From assembly GCF_027492855.1 (NCBI RefSeq), contig NZ_JAPUDY010000022.1, positions 42,628 through 106,627 of the forward strand: DNA of 64,000 nt. Reading direction: 5' to 3'. The stretch's first letter is position 1; each line of letters begins with the position of its first letter. The notes under the pieces were generated by a model. That model did no database searches, was not told the origin of the DNA, and worked only from the letters and a program-made list of their open reading frames with translations. A program made the translations under genes and the position numbers. Source of the DNA: Acidovorax sp. GTDB lineage: Bacteria; Pseudomonadota; Gammaproteobacteria; Burkholderiales; Burkholderiaceae_C. Below are positions 1 to 8,623 of this stretch, one piece after another.

Positions 1-1
1 C

Positions 2-166
2 GTGAAGATCGGCGAATACAAACGCGGCGGCGACCCCACCACGGACGAAGCCATCGACAAGATCGAAGCCATCCGCAACTTCCTGAAGCAGCGTACCGAC
101 GAGCACTCCAGCATGCAGCAGACGCTGGAACAACTGGCTGCCCTGGTGGCAGGAGGGCGTCGATGA
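2..166 (+). CDS. sctN: Type III secretion ATPase SctN (HrcN/BscN), C-terminal end only
   Basis: The open frame enters from the left edge and gives the last 54 residues of an FliI/YscN-type export ATPase. The visible part starts at the conserved VKIGEYKRGGDP segment and continues into the helical C-terminal domain that closes the hexamer and contacts the stalk protein SctO. The nucleotide-binding core lies outside the window. The stop codon overlaps the start of sctO as ATGA, so the two are translationally coupled. The identification rests on this tail plus the sct genes that follow. Confidence 0.85.
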   Translation: MKIGEYKRGGDPTTDEAIDKIEAIRNFLKQRTDEHSSMQQTLEQLAALVAGGRR

Positions 167-672
167 GCATCTTTCGCGACCTGCTAGCCATCAAGTCCTT
201 TCGCGAGGGCCAGGCCGAGGCTGCGGTGCGCGTGCAGCGCGATTCCCTGCGTGAAGCGCGCGAAGCGCGTGAAGCGGCCGAAGCGCTGCTGCAGCGACTG
301 CTGCAGGAGGGCCTTGCGCATGAGATGCAGCTGTATCGCGACCTCTGCGCGCGCATCGTGCGTTTGCGGGAGATCGAAGACGTGCAGCTGGCCGTGGCCG
401 ACCTGCGCCAGCGTGAAGCCCAACAGCAAGACGCCGTCGCCGCAGCAGCCCAAGCCCAAGAGCAAGCCAGCCAGCGACTTGAAACAGCCCGCGCCGCGCA
501 CCAGGAGGCCACGCGGCAGAAATCCAAGTTCGTGGATCTGGCCCGCAACTACGCCGAAGCGCATATGCGGGAGCTGGAACGCAAGGAAGACCTGGAGATG
601 GAAGAGGCAGCGAGCATCGTGCGCGACCGCGAAGATTGGGAAACCTACGACACGGAGGAGGCTGCGACATGA
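163..672 (+). CDS. sctO: Type III secretion stalk protein SctO (YscO/BscO family)
   Basis: The product has 169 residues and is almost wholly alpha-helical, rich in Glu, Arg, Ala and Gln with heptad-like spacing. This is the long antiparallel coiled coil expected of YscO/FliJ stalk proteins, which sit in the ATPase ring and link it to the export gate. Sequence identity in this family is always low, so the call depends mainly on length, coiled-coil character and position between sctN and sctP. The start overlaps the sctN stop by 4 nt. Confidence 0.75.
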   Translation: MSIFRDLLAIKSFREGQAEAAVRVQRDSLREAREAREAAEALLQRLLQEGLAHEMQLYRDLCARIVRLREIEDVQLAVADLRQREAQQQDAVAAAAQAQEQASQRLETARAAHQEATRQKSKFVDLARNYAEAHMRELERKEDLEMEEAASIVRDREDWETYDTEEAAT

Positions 673-712
673 CACACGGCCTGCGATCTCGTCGAGCCTT
701 TCTGCATCCAAC

Positions 713-771
713 TGCTATTAAAAACATAGCTTATTGCGCTTTATCAATAGGCGCTAGCGGCCTATTTCATT
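713..771. repeat. Dispersed palindromic repeat, copy A
   Basis: An AT-rich stretch between sctO and sctP reads TAGCTTATTGCGC...GCGCTAGCGGCCTA, an imperfect palindrome around a GCGCT core. Related copies occur near 39.5, 49.3, 54.4 and 56.3 kb. It lies between co-directional genes of one operon, so it may form a processing or attenuation hairpin. Confidence 0.5.
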
Positions 772-801
772 CATCCATTGCACCACCCCTGGAGCATTGA
801 C

Positions 802-1419
802 ATGAACACGGAGCGACCGATTCACCTCGACCTGGGCATGCCGTCCTCCACGGCATTCGATGCCCGCACCGGCACCGGCCCGCAAACCGGTGGCGACCCG
901 CGCGGGACCGACACGCTGGATGACGATGCAAAAGCACTGCGGGCTTTGCTGGAGCAGCAGCGCGCGGCACCACCCACCGGCGGGGCGCAGCCCCCCTCGG
1001 CACCACGGCCGTTCGATCTGTTTGGTGGCCCTGCCGCTGTCGCCGCACCGAACCAGATGGCACAAGCGCTGCCCGGCGGGACGCCAGCACCGTCCGATGC
1101 CCCACGCGGCATCGACGAAACCTTGTCGCAAATGGCCCAGCGTTTACTGGTGGCCGACGGCAGCACCGGCCGCAGGGCCGTGCAAATTCAGCTGGCAGAT
1201 GACAACCTGCCGGGAGTGTCCGTGGAAATCTTTGAAGAAGGCGGCCACGTGGTTGCGCAGTTCACCTGCACCCAGGAGTCTTCGCGCGAGCGCCTGGTGC
1301 GCAATGCGCAGTGGCTGGCGGATGGCCTGGCCAGCCGCCTGGCCCAGGGCGTGTCCGTGCGCGTACAAACCGACGACCCGGAAGACCTTTGCCTGGTGGA
1401 GGCGCATGCAGGCATATAA
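802..1419 (+). CDS. sctP: Type III secretion SctP-like needle-length/substrate-switch protein
   Basis: The 205-residue product has a Pro/Gly/Ala-rich, probably disordered N-terminal half and a compact C-terminal part (about residues 100-200) that ends in alternating strands, like the T3S4 domain of YscP/HpaP/FliK. Such proteins sense needle length and switch SctU to late substrates. I chose the ATG at 802 because GGAG lies 7 nt upstream; an earlier in-frame codon at 778 has no good ribosome site. The family is poorly conserved, so position between sctO and sctQ is a large part of the evidence. Confidence 0.7.
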   Translation: MNTERPIHLDLGMPSSTAFDARTGTGPQTGGDPRGTDTLDDDAKALRALLEQQRAAPPTGGAQPPSAPRPFDLFGGPAAVAAPNQMAQALPGGTPAPSDAPRGIDETLSQMAQRLLVADGSTGRRAVQIQLADDNLPGVSVEIFEEGGHVVAQFTCTQESSRERLVRNAQWLADGLASRLAQGVSVRVQTDDPEDLCLVEAHAGI

Positions 1420-1507
1420 CCCAGCATTCCGCCAGAGCATCGACAGCGCTGTGCACCCCGCTTGATCCACTCCATCCACCATCCTGTCGCTTTTTTTCTG
1501 AATCCGA

Positions 1508-2572
1508 ATGTCCTCCCCACACGCCAACACTGCCTTTCAGCCTTTGCGCCTCACACGCAATGAGGCCCAGGCGCGCACCACCATTGCCCAGCGCGCTGCC
1601 GGGCTCCCGCTGCGCATTGGCACCGCTGCGTGGCAGGCCCGCCTGTTTCCTGTGGTGGCCTCGGCCGCAGAGTGGCCCGAGCCTGGATACATCGTCCGGT
1701 TGGAATGGGCAGGAGCTGCCATGGCGCTGCGCCTGCCCGGCACCGCCATTGAGCAAGCGCTGAGTGGCCTGCTGGAAGGAGCATCTCTGCCCACAGCGCC
1801 CTCCCTCCTGGCCGACGCGGTGCTGGAGGCTTGTGTGGATGATCTGCTCCAAGGCCTGCAAAGCCTGGGTCGTGGCGCACCGCAGTTGCAGACATGGGGC
1901 CTTGCATCGGCCAATGACCTGCAGGCACTGCCCCCACACACGTGCGACCTGTATCTGCGCGCGCAAGACGGCCCTCAGGCGATTGCTGGCTCCCTCCACC
2001 TCGATGGCCTGGGCCTGCTGCTCGTGGCGGGCCTCGTTGGCAAGCGCACCCAGCAACCAGGGCCTCTGGACGACAGCGTGCCCCTGGCTTTGCGGGCAGA
2101 GATCGGTGTCACGCGGCTAACCGCCAACGATGCCGCCGCACTGGCCGTTGGCGATGTGGTGCTCATCGATCATTTTTTTGCAGCCGCCGACCGCGCCCTG
2201 TGGCTGAGCCCCGACGGCCGCCACGGCGTTCACGTGCAATGGCCTGCCCCCTCAGATTCGGGACAGCCCCCGTCCCTCACCGTCATCCATCCATGGACCG
2301 AAACCATGCCCGTATCCCCTGAAACATCCTCCGCCGAAGCCGCCACACTGGACGCCGTGCCGGTGCGGCTTTCCTTTGACCTTGGCGAGGTGTCAATGAC
2401 CCTGGCCCAGCTACAAGCCCTGCAGCCTGGCCAAACGGTGGGCCTCGGCCATCCTCTGGCAGGTGCGGTCCGCATCCGTGCCAATGGTGCCTTGGTGGGA
2501 GAAGGAGACCTGGTGGAAATCGACGGCCAGATCGGCGTATCGGTGCGCTACCTCTTTTCCGCCAGCCACTGA
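1508..2572 (+). CDS. sctQ: Type III secretion C-ring (sorting platform) protein SctQ
   Basis: The 354-residue cytoplasmic protein has a variable N-terminal part and a C-terminal SpoA (surface presentation of antigens) domain. The SpoA motif runs from about residue 285: VRLSFDLGEVSMTL, then LQPGQTVGL, then IRANGALVGEGDLVEIDGQIGV. The family forms the pods below the export gate that select substrates. It is a full-length single-chain form, not split into HrcQa/HrcQb as in Pseudomonas syringae. The stop is 8 nt before sctR. An internal start producing a free SpoA domain is known in the family and was not resolved here. Confidence 0.88.
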   Translation: MSSPHANTAFQPLRLTRNEAQARTTIAQRAAGLPLRIGTAAWQARLFPVVASAAEWPEPGYIVRLEWAGAAMALRLPGTAIEQALSGLLEGASLPTAPSLLADAVLEACVDDLLQGLQSLGRGAPQLQTWGLASANDLQALPPHTCDLYLRAQDGPQAIAGSLHLDGLGLLLVAGLVGKRTQQPGPLDDSVPLALRAEIGVTRLTANDAAALAVGDVVLIDHFFAAADRALWLSPDGRHGVHVQWPAPSDSGQPPSLTVIHPWTETMPVSPETSSAEAATLDAVPVRLSFDLGEVSMTLAQLQALQPGQTVGLGHPLAGAVRIRANGALVGEGDLVEIDGQIGVSVRYLFSASH

Positions 2573-2580
2573 ATCTTCCG

Positions 2581-3228
2581 ATGAGCAGCTTTGACCCGAT
2601 CACGCTAGCGGTACTGCTAGCCCTCATGGCGCTGATGCCTACGCTGGTGGTCGTGACCACCTCTTTTCTCAAGATCGCTGTCGTGATGTCATTGCTGCGC
2701 AATGCCCTGGGCGTGCAGCAAATGCCCCCCAATCTGGCGCTGTACGGCATGGCGCTCATCCTGTCGGCCTATGTGATGGCGCCCGTGGGCATGCACATGT
2801 TCGATCGGCTGACCGATCGGCCCGACACGCTCAAGAGCGTGCCAAGCCTCATTGGTACGGTGCGTGAAGGCGCAGAGCCCCTGCGCGAATTCATGCTCAA
2901 GAACAGCCGCGCCGAGCAGCGCGATTTCTTCGTGCGCACGGCCCAGCGCATGTGGGGGCCCAAGCTGTCAGAAGGCATCACTCAGCGCGATTTCATCGTG
3001 CTGATGCCCGCCTTTGTGGTGTCGGAGCTGACGTCGGCCTTCCAAATCGGGTTCCTGCTCTACCTGCCTTTTGTGGTCATTGACCTGATCGTGTCCAACA
3101 TCCTGCTTGCCATGGGGATGATGATGGTTTCGCCGGTCACGATCTCCCTGCCGCTCAAGCTTTTTCTGTTCGTGATGGTCGATGGGTGGTCACGCCTGAT
3201 CCAGGGGCTGGTGCTGACCTACGCCTGA
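2581..3228 (+). CDS. sctR: Type III secretion export gate protein SctR
   Basis: The 215-residue integral membrane protein has the FliP/YscR signature throughout: an early LMALMPTLVVVTTSFLKI segment, the ALGVQQMPPN motif, a soluble middle part, and the C-terminal FLLYLPFVVIDLIVSNILLAMGM hydrophobic stretch split by charged residues. Five copies form the core of the export pore with SctS and SctT. Length and motif order match the family. It lies directly after sctQ and shares its operon. Confidence 0.95.
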   Translation: MSSFDPITLAVLLALMALMPTLVVVTTSFLKIAVVMSLLRNALGVQQMPPNLALYGMALILSAYVMAPVGMHMFDRLTDRPDTLKSVPSLIGTVREGAEPLREFMLKNSRAEQRDFFVRTAQRMWGPKLSEGITQRDFIVLMPAFVVSELTSAFQIGFLLYLPFVVIDLIVSNILLAMGMMMVSPVTISLPLKLFLFVMVDGWSRLIQGLVLTYA

Positions 3229-3273
3229 CCCCATCCACGCACAGCCCCGCCCATTCAGCCCAAAAGGCCCCAC

Positions 3274-3543
3274 ATGCAATCCGTCGACGTCGTCTCGTTC
3301 TTCACCCAGGCCCTGTACCTGGTGCTCTGGCTTTCGCTGCCACCCATCATCGTGGGCTCGGTCGTGGGCACACTGTTCTCTCTGTTCCAGGCACTCACGC
3401 AGATCCAGGAGCAGACGCTGTCGTTCGGCGTCAAGCTGATCGCGGTGTCGGTGACGATTCTCTTGACGGCACGGTGGGTGGGCGGCGAGATGTTCAATTT
3501 CACCGTTCAGATCTTCGACTCCATTCCCCTGCTGGGCCGCTGA
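3274..3543 (+). CDS. sctS: Type III secretion export gate protein SctS
   Basis: An 89-residue protein with two hydrophobic hairpin segments (about residues 15-40 and 50-75) and the FliQ/YscS hallmarks QALTQIQEQTLSF and VKLIAVSV. SctS subunits wrap the SctR-SctT helical pore. Length is typical for the family (85-90 residues). It sits 45 nt downstream of sctR and 39 nt upstream of sctT. Confidence 0.94.
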   Translation: MQSVDVVSFFTQALYLVLWLSLPPIIVGSVVGTLFSLFQALTQIQEQTLSFGVKLIAVSVTILLTARWVGGEMFNFTVQIFDSIPLLGR

Positions 3544-3582
3544 AGGCGACCCAGCAGATTGCCCAGAATAGGACGGAACCCC

Positions 3583-4392
3583 ATGGACTTGCCGGTTACT
3601 TACCAGGAAGCCAAGACGTTCATCGGAACGTTGGCCCTGACACAACCGCGCATCCTGGCCATGTTCATCGCCCTGCCACTTTTCAACACGCAACTGGTGC
3701 CCGGCCTGCTGCGCATAGCCGTGGCCGTGGCATTGGGCATCGTGATGGTGCCTGCGCTGTCGCCCCAAGTGGCGGTGGCGGAACTGCATGCACTGCAAAT
3801 CCTGCTGCTGATCCTCAAAGAGGCATTCATCGGTTTTGTCATCGGCTACATCGCCGCCATTCCGTTCTGGGTGTTCGAGGCCGTCGGGTTTCTTGTGGAC
3901 AACCAGCGCGGCGCAAGCATTGCATCCACGCTCAATCCGCTGACAGGCAATGACTCCTCGCCATTGGGCATCCTGTTCAATCAGGCATTTATCGTTTTCT
4001 TCCTGGTTACCGGCGGTTTCAGCCTGCTGCTTGGCGTGTTGTACGACAGCTTTGGCCTGTGGAGCGTGACCCAGTGGGCGCCCACGCTGCGCCCCGAGTC
4101 GGTGCCCCTGATGCTGGATCAACTCGACCGGCTGGTCCGCATGGCCGTGTTGCTTGCTGCACCTGTGCTGGTGGCGATGTTCCTGGCAGAAATTGGGCTG
4201 GCACTGGTGAGCCGGTTTGCCCCACAACTGCAGGTGTTCTTTATGGCCATGCCCATCAAGAGCGCTTTGGCCATGCTCGTGCTCATGCTCTATGCCGCAT
4301 CGCTTTTCGAGTACGGTGCTGAGCAGGTCGAGTCCATGAAACACATCCTGCCGTTCCTGCGCGAGCAGTGGGCGCCCCCTTCAGGAGGCTGA
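3583..4392 (+). CDS. sctT: Type III secretion export gate protein SctT
   Basis: A polytopic FliR/YscT-type membrane protein of 269 residues. Recognisable stretches are LTQPRILAMFIALPLF near the N-terminus, the EAFIGFVIGY segment, and the VFFMAMPIKSALAMLVL region that leads to the last helices. It completes the R5S4T1 export gate. I prefer the ATG at 3583 (AGGA 9 nt upstream) over a TTG eight codons earlier. Its end lies 8 nt before sctU. Confidence 0.92.
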   Translation: MDLPVTYQEAKTFIGTLALTQPRILAMFIALPLFNTQLVPGLLRIAVAVALGIVMVPALSPQVAVAELHALQILLLILKEAFIGFVIGYIAAIPFWVFEAVGFLVDNQRGASIASTLNPLTGNDSSPLGILFNQAFIVFFLVTGGFSLLLGVLYDSFGLWSVTQWAPTLRPESVPLMLDQLDRLVRMAVLLAAPVLVAMFLAEIGLALVSRFAPQLQVFFMAMPIKSALAMLVLMLYAASLFEYGAEQVESMKHILPFLREQWAPPSGG

Positions 4393-4400
4393 GCAGCACC

Positions 4401-5459
4401 ATGAGCGAAAAGACGGAACAACCCACATCGAAACGCCTGCGCGATTCGCGGCAAAAGGGTGACGTCGCCTACAGCAAAGACTTTACCCAGACGTTTCTGA
4501 TCCTCGCCATCTTTGGCTACCTGCTGGGCAGTGCCAGCCACATGGTGGAGATCATGGGCCAGATGATTCTCTTGCCCAGCACCGTGCTGAAAATGGGGTT
4601 CAACGAGGCGGCCAACACGCTGGTGCAAGAGCTCCTCAAGGAAGCGGCATGGCTCACATTGCCGTTCATCGGCATCGTGCTGGGAGCAGGCATCTTTGCC
4701 GATGCCTTGCAGGTGGGCGTGCTGTTTGCGTTCGAGAAACTCAAGCCATCTGCCAAGAAGCTCGACGTACTATCGAACCTCAAAAATATCTTCTCCAAGA
4801 AGAATCTGATGGAGTTTCTGAAGTCGATTCTCAAGATCGCCTTCCTGTCCATTCTGATCACTCTGCTGATCCGCGATGCATTGCCCATCATGACCAGCAT
4901 TCCGCAGGCCGGATTACCAGGCCTGGGCCAGGTGATGGGCGCGCTTTTGAAAACCATGCTCATCCATATCGGATTGGCCTATGGTGCCATCGCGCTGGCC
5001 GACTTCGCGTGGCAGCGATACACCTACCGCAAGGGGCTGATGATGTCCAAGGACGAGGTCAAGCAAGAGTACAAGGAGATGGAGGGCGACCCCCACATCA
5101 AACATCAGCGCAAACAATTGCACCATGAGATGGCTCAGCAAGGCGCCGTGGACAGCGCGCGCCAGGCGACTGTGGTGGTCACCAACCCCACCCACCTGGC
5201 CGTGGCCTTGCGCTATGACGCAGAAGAAACACCATTGCCCGTCGTGCTCGCCAAGGGTGAGGGCGCCCTGGCCGAGCGCATGATGCAGGCCGCCCGCGAG
5301 GCAGGGGTCCCCGTGATGCAGAACATTCCGCTGGCCCGGGCGCTGACGGAACATGCGGAACCAGGCCAGTACATCCCGTCCGAACTTGTCGAGCCCGTGG
5401 CAGAGTTGCTGCGCCTGTTGCAGCAGATGGACAGCGATCCAACCCAGCCCCGCTACTAA
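4401..5459 (+). CDS. sctU: Type III secretion switch protein SctU (FlhB family)
   Basis: The 352-residue protein begins MSEKTEQPTSKRLRDSRQKGDV, typical of FlhB/YscU, followed by four membrane segments and a cytoplasmic autoprotease domain. The self-cleavage motif NPTH is intact at residues 262-265 (within VVVTNPTHLAVAL). Cleavage there lets the export gate switch substrate class. The C-terminal stretch GVPVMQNIPLARAL is also conserved. The ATG at 4401 follows an AGGAGG that lies within the end of sctT. The system looks functional at this step. Confidence 0.94.
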   Translation: MSEKTEQPTSKRLRDSRQKGDVAYSKDFTQTFLILAIFGYLLGSASHMVEIMGQMILLPSTVLKMGFNEAANTLVQELLKEAAWLTLPFIGIVLGAGIFADALQVGVLFAFEKLKPSAKKLDVLSNLKNIFSKKNLMEFLKSILKIAFLSILITLLIRDALPIMTSIPQAGLPGLGQVMGALLKTMLIHIGLAYGAIALADFAWQRYTYRKGLMMSKDEVKQEYKEMEGDPHIKHQRKQLHHEMAQQGAVDSARQATVVVTNPTHLAVALRYDAEETPLPVVLAKGEGALAERMMQAAREAGVPVMQNIPLARALTEHAEPGQYIPSELVEPVAELLRLLQQMDSDPTQPRY

Positions 5460-5483
5460 TTTCTTGACCGCAAAGAGCCCCTC

Positions 5484-5897
5484 ATGAAGTCGTCTGCCCC
5501 CCCTGATCCCGCGTCGGCCCGGCTGCTGCACGCCTACTCGAGCCAGTTTGGCCTTGCGGCGGCGGACGCCACCAAGTCTTCATCGATCGACATGACGGTG
5601 GATGGCATCTACCGCATCCGTCTGCGAGCGCTGCCTCAGGGCGGTGTCGCGATCTGCGCGCGGCTGCGGGCCTTGCCCGAGCCAGGCCCCGCCCGTGACG
5701 ATATGTTGCTGGGGGTCTCCCGCCTGGCCTGCGGGACCATGAAAGACCAATCCACCAGTTGCGTCATCGATGATCGCGAGCGCGCGATCTGGCTGCAGCA
5801 GGCCGCCCCGGCCACATCCCACCAGGACATCGACGATGCCGTCGGGAGCTTTGTGAATTCTCTCGCTTTCTGGTCCAAGGCCATCACTACCATCTGA
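5484..5897 (+). CDS. Probable type III secretion chaperone (CesT-like), between sctU and sctC
   Basis: A 137-residue protein without signal peptide or membrane segment. Its pattern (amphipathic N-terminal helix, IDMTVDGIYRIRLRAL strand, GGVAICARLRALPE strand, later strand ending in IWLQQA, C-terminal helix with FVNSLAFWSKAI) fits the small acidic class I chaperone fold that keeps secreted substrates unfolded. Bordetella bsc has a small gene, bscW, at the same place between bscU and bscC. Which substrate or component it serves cannot be read from the sequence. Confidence 0.6.
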   Translation: MKSSAPPDPASARLLHAYSSQFGLAAADATKSSSIDMTVDGIYRIRLRALPQGGVAICARLRALPEPGPARDDMLLGVSRLACGTMKDQSTSCVIDDRERAIWLQQAAPATSHQDIDDAVGSFVNSLAFWSKAITTI

Positions 5898-5924
5898 TAC
5901 CGCCACGCGCACGCCCTGAACCCT

Positions 5925-7826
5925 ATGCACGCCAACCTCCTCCCGCCACGGCTTCGCCCGACTACCCGTTTCAAGGTCTGCTCCACTGCCGCGTTGGCAT
6001 GCGCGCTTCTGTGGGGCGCTGCGCCTGCGAGCGCGGGAACACCTCCGTGGACCAATGCGCCATACAGCTACTACGCGGACAACGCTCCCATCGCCAACGT
6101 GCTGCGTGACTTCGCCAGCAGCTTCAGCCTGTCCCTGGAGCTTTCGCCCTTGGTGGATGGCAAGGTCAACGGACGCTTCAACAGCCAGAGCCCCACGGAG
6201 TTCATGGACCGCATGGCCAGCGTCTATGGGCTGACCTGGTTTACGCACGCGGGCACCCTGTTCGTGAGCCGCACCACCGAGATGAGCACGCGCAGCATCA
6301 CCTCTGGCGGCAGCAGCATCGCGGCCGTCCGGCAGGCCCTGAGCAGCCTGGGCGTGCTGGATACCCGGTTTGGATGGGGAGAACTGCCTGAGCAAGGGGT
6401 GGCACTGATTTCCGGCCCTCCCGCCTATGTGTCATTGGTCGAAAGAACCATGGCCTCCTTGCCGCTCATGGCAGGAGGGCAGCAAGTGGCGGTCTTCCGC
6501 CTCAAGCACGCCTCCGTGGACGATCGGACCATTCTCTACCGCGACCGCCAGATCACTACCCCCGGCCTGGCGCAGGTTTTGCGTAACCTCATCAACGGCA
6601 GCGGCGGCACTGCGGGCGTCAACAACGCGCTGCTCTCATCGGTGGCGGCGCAGCAGTCATCATCCGGTCTCACCGGAATGGCGATGGCGAGCAATACGGC
6701 CGGCATCTCGTTCGACCCCGCAAGTTCCGGCATGCCCGTCGGGCCCGCCGCATCCCCCAATGGCACAGCCTCCGGGTCGGGCGCGGCCACTGCGCAGGCT
6801 GGCGGAGGCACGACGGCAGGTGGAAGCCGTGGTGCGGGCAGCGCAACGGGCGTCACATCGGCCCGTCGACTTGCTCCATCCATCCAGGCAGACTCCCGCC
6901 TCAACGCCATCATCGTGCAGGACACGCCCGAGCGCATTCCTCTGTACAAGGCGCTGATCGATCAGTTGGATGTGCCAACGCCTCTGATCGAGATCGAGGC
7001 AATGATCATCGACATCAATTCCAGCAGGCTCGATGAGCTCGGGATTTCCTGGAGCGGCCGCAGGGGTGGAACGGTCGGAGGCTTTGGCAACCTGACACGG
7101 GTCGATGACGGCAATGACCTGGTGCTGGGCGCGTTGCGACGCGGCGCCAGCGTAGACCCCACAAGCCTCGTTGTCAGTTCAGGCAACTTCCTGATCAGCC
7201 GCATACGTGCCCTGGAGGGCACAGGCGACGCATCCATCCAATCCCGCCCTTCCATCCTCACCATCGACAACATCGGCGCCTTGCTCGATTTGTCGGAGAC
7301 GTTCTACATCCGCAGCATCGGGGAGCGCGTAGCCACCATCACACCGATCACTGCGGGCACCACGTTGCGGGTCACGCCACATTTTGTGCAGCGCGCCGAA
7401 GGCCCCGTGATTCAGCTGGACGTGGACATCGAAGACGGCCAGATCCAGGAAACGACGGTAGACACCATCCCCACCGTGCGGCGCAGCGTGGTCAGTACGC
7501 AAGCGATCGTGGGTGAGGGACAAACCCTGGTGATCGGTGGCTACAAGAGCACGCAAAGGACCAATGAGGTCAACCGTGTGCCAGGACTGGGCTCCGTCCC
7601 CCTGGTGGGCGCCCTCTTCTCCAACCGCATCAACAACCAACAGTCGCGGGAACGTGTTTTCATGATCAAGCCGAGATTGGTTTCGCTGCCGTCCAATCTT
7701 GCTTCTGCGGCAGATACCTTGCGGGTAGCGCCACCACCACCACCGCCGCTGGACCTTTCACCACCGCCCCCAGCCGTAGCCTCACCTGTTCAGCTAAGTC
7801 CTGCGTTCCCCCCTGGATACCAGTAG
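5925..7826 (+). CDS. sctC: Type III secretion outer-membrane secretin SctC
   Basis: The 633-residue protein starts with a Sec signal peptide (hydrophobic run to about residue 35, ending APASAG). Next come the periplasmic N0 domain (YYADNAPIANVLRDFASS), an N1-like part and an N3 domain interrupted by a Gly/Ser/Thr-rich insert (about residues 230-310), then the secretin core. The core shows LIEIEAMIIDINSSRLDELGISW, the RPSILTIDN strand and VPGLGSVPLVGALF. A Pro-rich tail (PPPPPPLDLSPPPP) closes it. It is the last gene of the operon and converges with the ECF sigma gene 22 nt away. Confidence 0.94.
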   Translation: MHANLLPPRLRPTTRFKVCSTAALACALLWGAAPASAGTPPWTNAPYSYYADNAPIANVLRDFASSFSLSLELSPLVDGKVNGRFNSQSPTEFMDRMASVYGLTWFTHAGTLFVSRTTEMSTRSITSGGSSIAAVRQALSSLGVLDTRFGWGELPEQGVALISGPPAYVSLVERTMASLPLMAGGQQVAVFRLKHASVDDRTILYRDRQITTPGLAQVLRNLINGSGGTAGVNNALLSSVAAQQSSSGLTGMAMASNTAGISFDPASSGMPVGPAASPNGTASGSGAATAQAGGGTTAGGSRGAGSATGVTSARRLAPSIQADSRLNAIIVQDTPERIPLYKALIDQLDVPTPLIEIEAMIIDINSSRLDELGISWSGRRGGTVGGFGNLTRVDDGNDLVLGALRRGASVDPTSLVVSSGNFLISRIRALEGTGDASIQSRPSILTIDNIGALLDLSETFYIRSIGERVATITPITAGTTLRVTPHFVQRAEGPVIQLDVDIEDGQIQETTVDTIPTVRRSVVSTQAIVGEGQTLVIGGYKSTQRTNEVNRVPGLGSVPLVGALFSNRINNQQSRERVFMIKPRLVSLPSNLASAADTLRVAPPPPPPLDLSPPPPAVASPVQLSPAFPPGYQ

Positions 7827-7848
7827 TTGCAGGCAGGCCAGGAGGCGG

Positions 7849-8622
7849 TCAGAACCCCAACTCAACGCCTCGGGCCTGGAGCCTCACGCGAAGGGCGCTG
7901 CGCGCACGAGAGAGACGACTTCGAACCGTTCCTACGGGCACCGTCAGCAAAGCAGCGGCTTCTTCATAAGACATTTCATCGACAGCCACCATCATCAGAA
8001 TGTCGCGCATGCTCTCGGGAAGCTCCGCCATGGCATCTTGCAGATAACGCATGTGCTGCGCCACCTCGGCGGCCTGTGCGGGCGACAGTTCTTCGCCAGC
8101 CAGTTCGGAGAGCTCAGCCTCATCCGTGAACTCGTAACGCCGGTGGGGTGCGCGGGAGAGGTGATTGCGGACCAGATTCATGGCAATGCCATAGAGCCAG
8201 GTCGAGAGCTCGGACTGCCCTTTGAACGTTTCGTAGGAGCGCACCGCTTCCAAAAAGGCCTGCTGCGCCAAGTCCTCGGCATCCGTTGAGTTGCCAATGT
8301 TCTTGATGATGAATCGATGCAGCCGCACTCCATGGGCCTGCACCAGAGTCCGAAACAAGGTGTCTCGCTCACGCACCTCATGATCCTGCAGCACTTGCGA
8401 GACCGCCCCCGTACTGCTGACGCTCACATCCTCCAGATCGTCCTGGTCGGACAAGCTCTCCGACGACAACGGCGCACAGGGTTGCGCTTCGGAATCGACG
8501 CAACTGACTGAAACGGATCCAGATTGGGCAGGAGATGCTACAAATGGGGAGCGCACCGCTGGGATTCTTACAGAGGAATTACTGCCTGTACAGCAAGAAT
8601 TCCCGTCCTCAAGCCGTACCAC
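7849..8622 (-). CDS. ECF-type RNA polymerase sigma factor (BtrS/HrpL-like role)
   Basis: The protein shows sigma region 2 (NSTDAEDLAQQAFLEAVRSYETFKGQSELSTWLYGIAMNL, about residues 110-150) and region 4 (ELPESMRDILMMVAVDEMSYEEAAALLTVPVGTVRSRLSRARSAL), separated by an acidic linker. About 85 low-complexity residues precede region 2; the GTG start used is 1 nt after the stop of the upstream gene, and a GTG roughly 27 codons further in is an alternative. Position beside a T3SS operon suggests it controls secretion genes, as BtrS does in Bordetella and HrpL in plant pathogens. No anti-sigma gene is recognisable. Confidence 0.85.
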   Translation of the reverse strand: MVRLEDGNSCCTGSNSSVRIPAVRSPFVASPAQSGSVSVSCVDSEAQPCAPLSSESLSDQDDLEDVSVSSTGAVSQVLQDHEVRERDTLFRTLVQAHGVRLHRFIIKNIGNSTDAEDLAQQAFLEAVRSYETFKGQSELSTWLYGIAMNLVRNHLSRAPHRRYEFTDEAELSELAGEELSPAQAAEVAQHMRYLQDAMAELPESMRDILMMVAVDEMSYEEAAALLTVPVGTVRSRLSRARSALRVRLQARGVELGF

Positions 8623-8623
8623 C

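Noticed and set aside
3575-3600. GGAACC before sctT as another hrp-box-like promoter
   Set aside because: The bases overlap the ribosome site and start codon of sctT, and nothing like CCACNNA follows at 15-16 bases.
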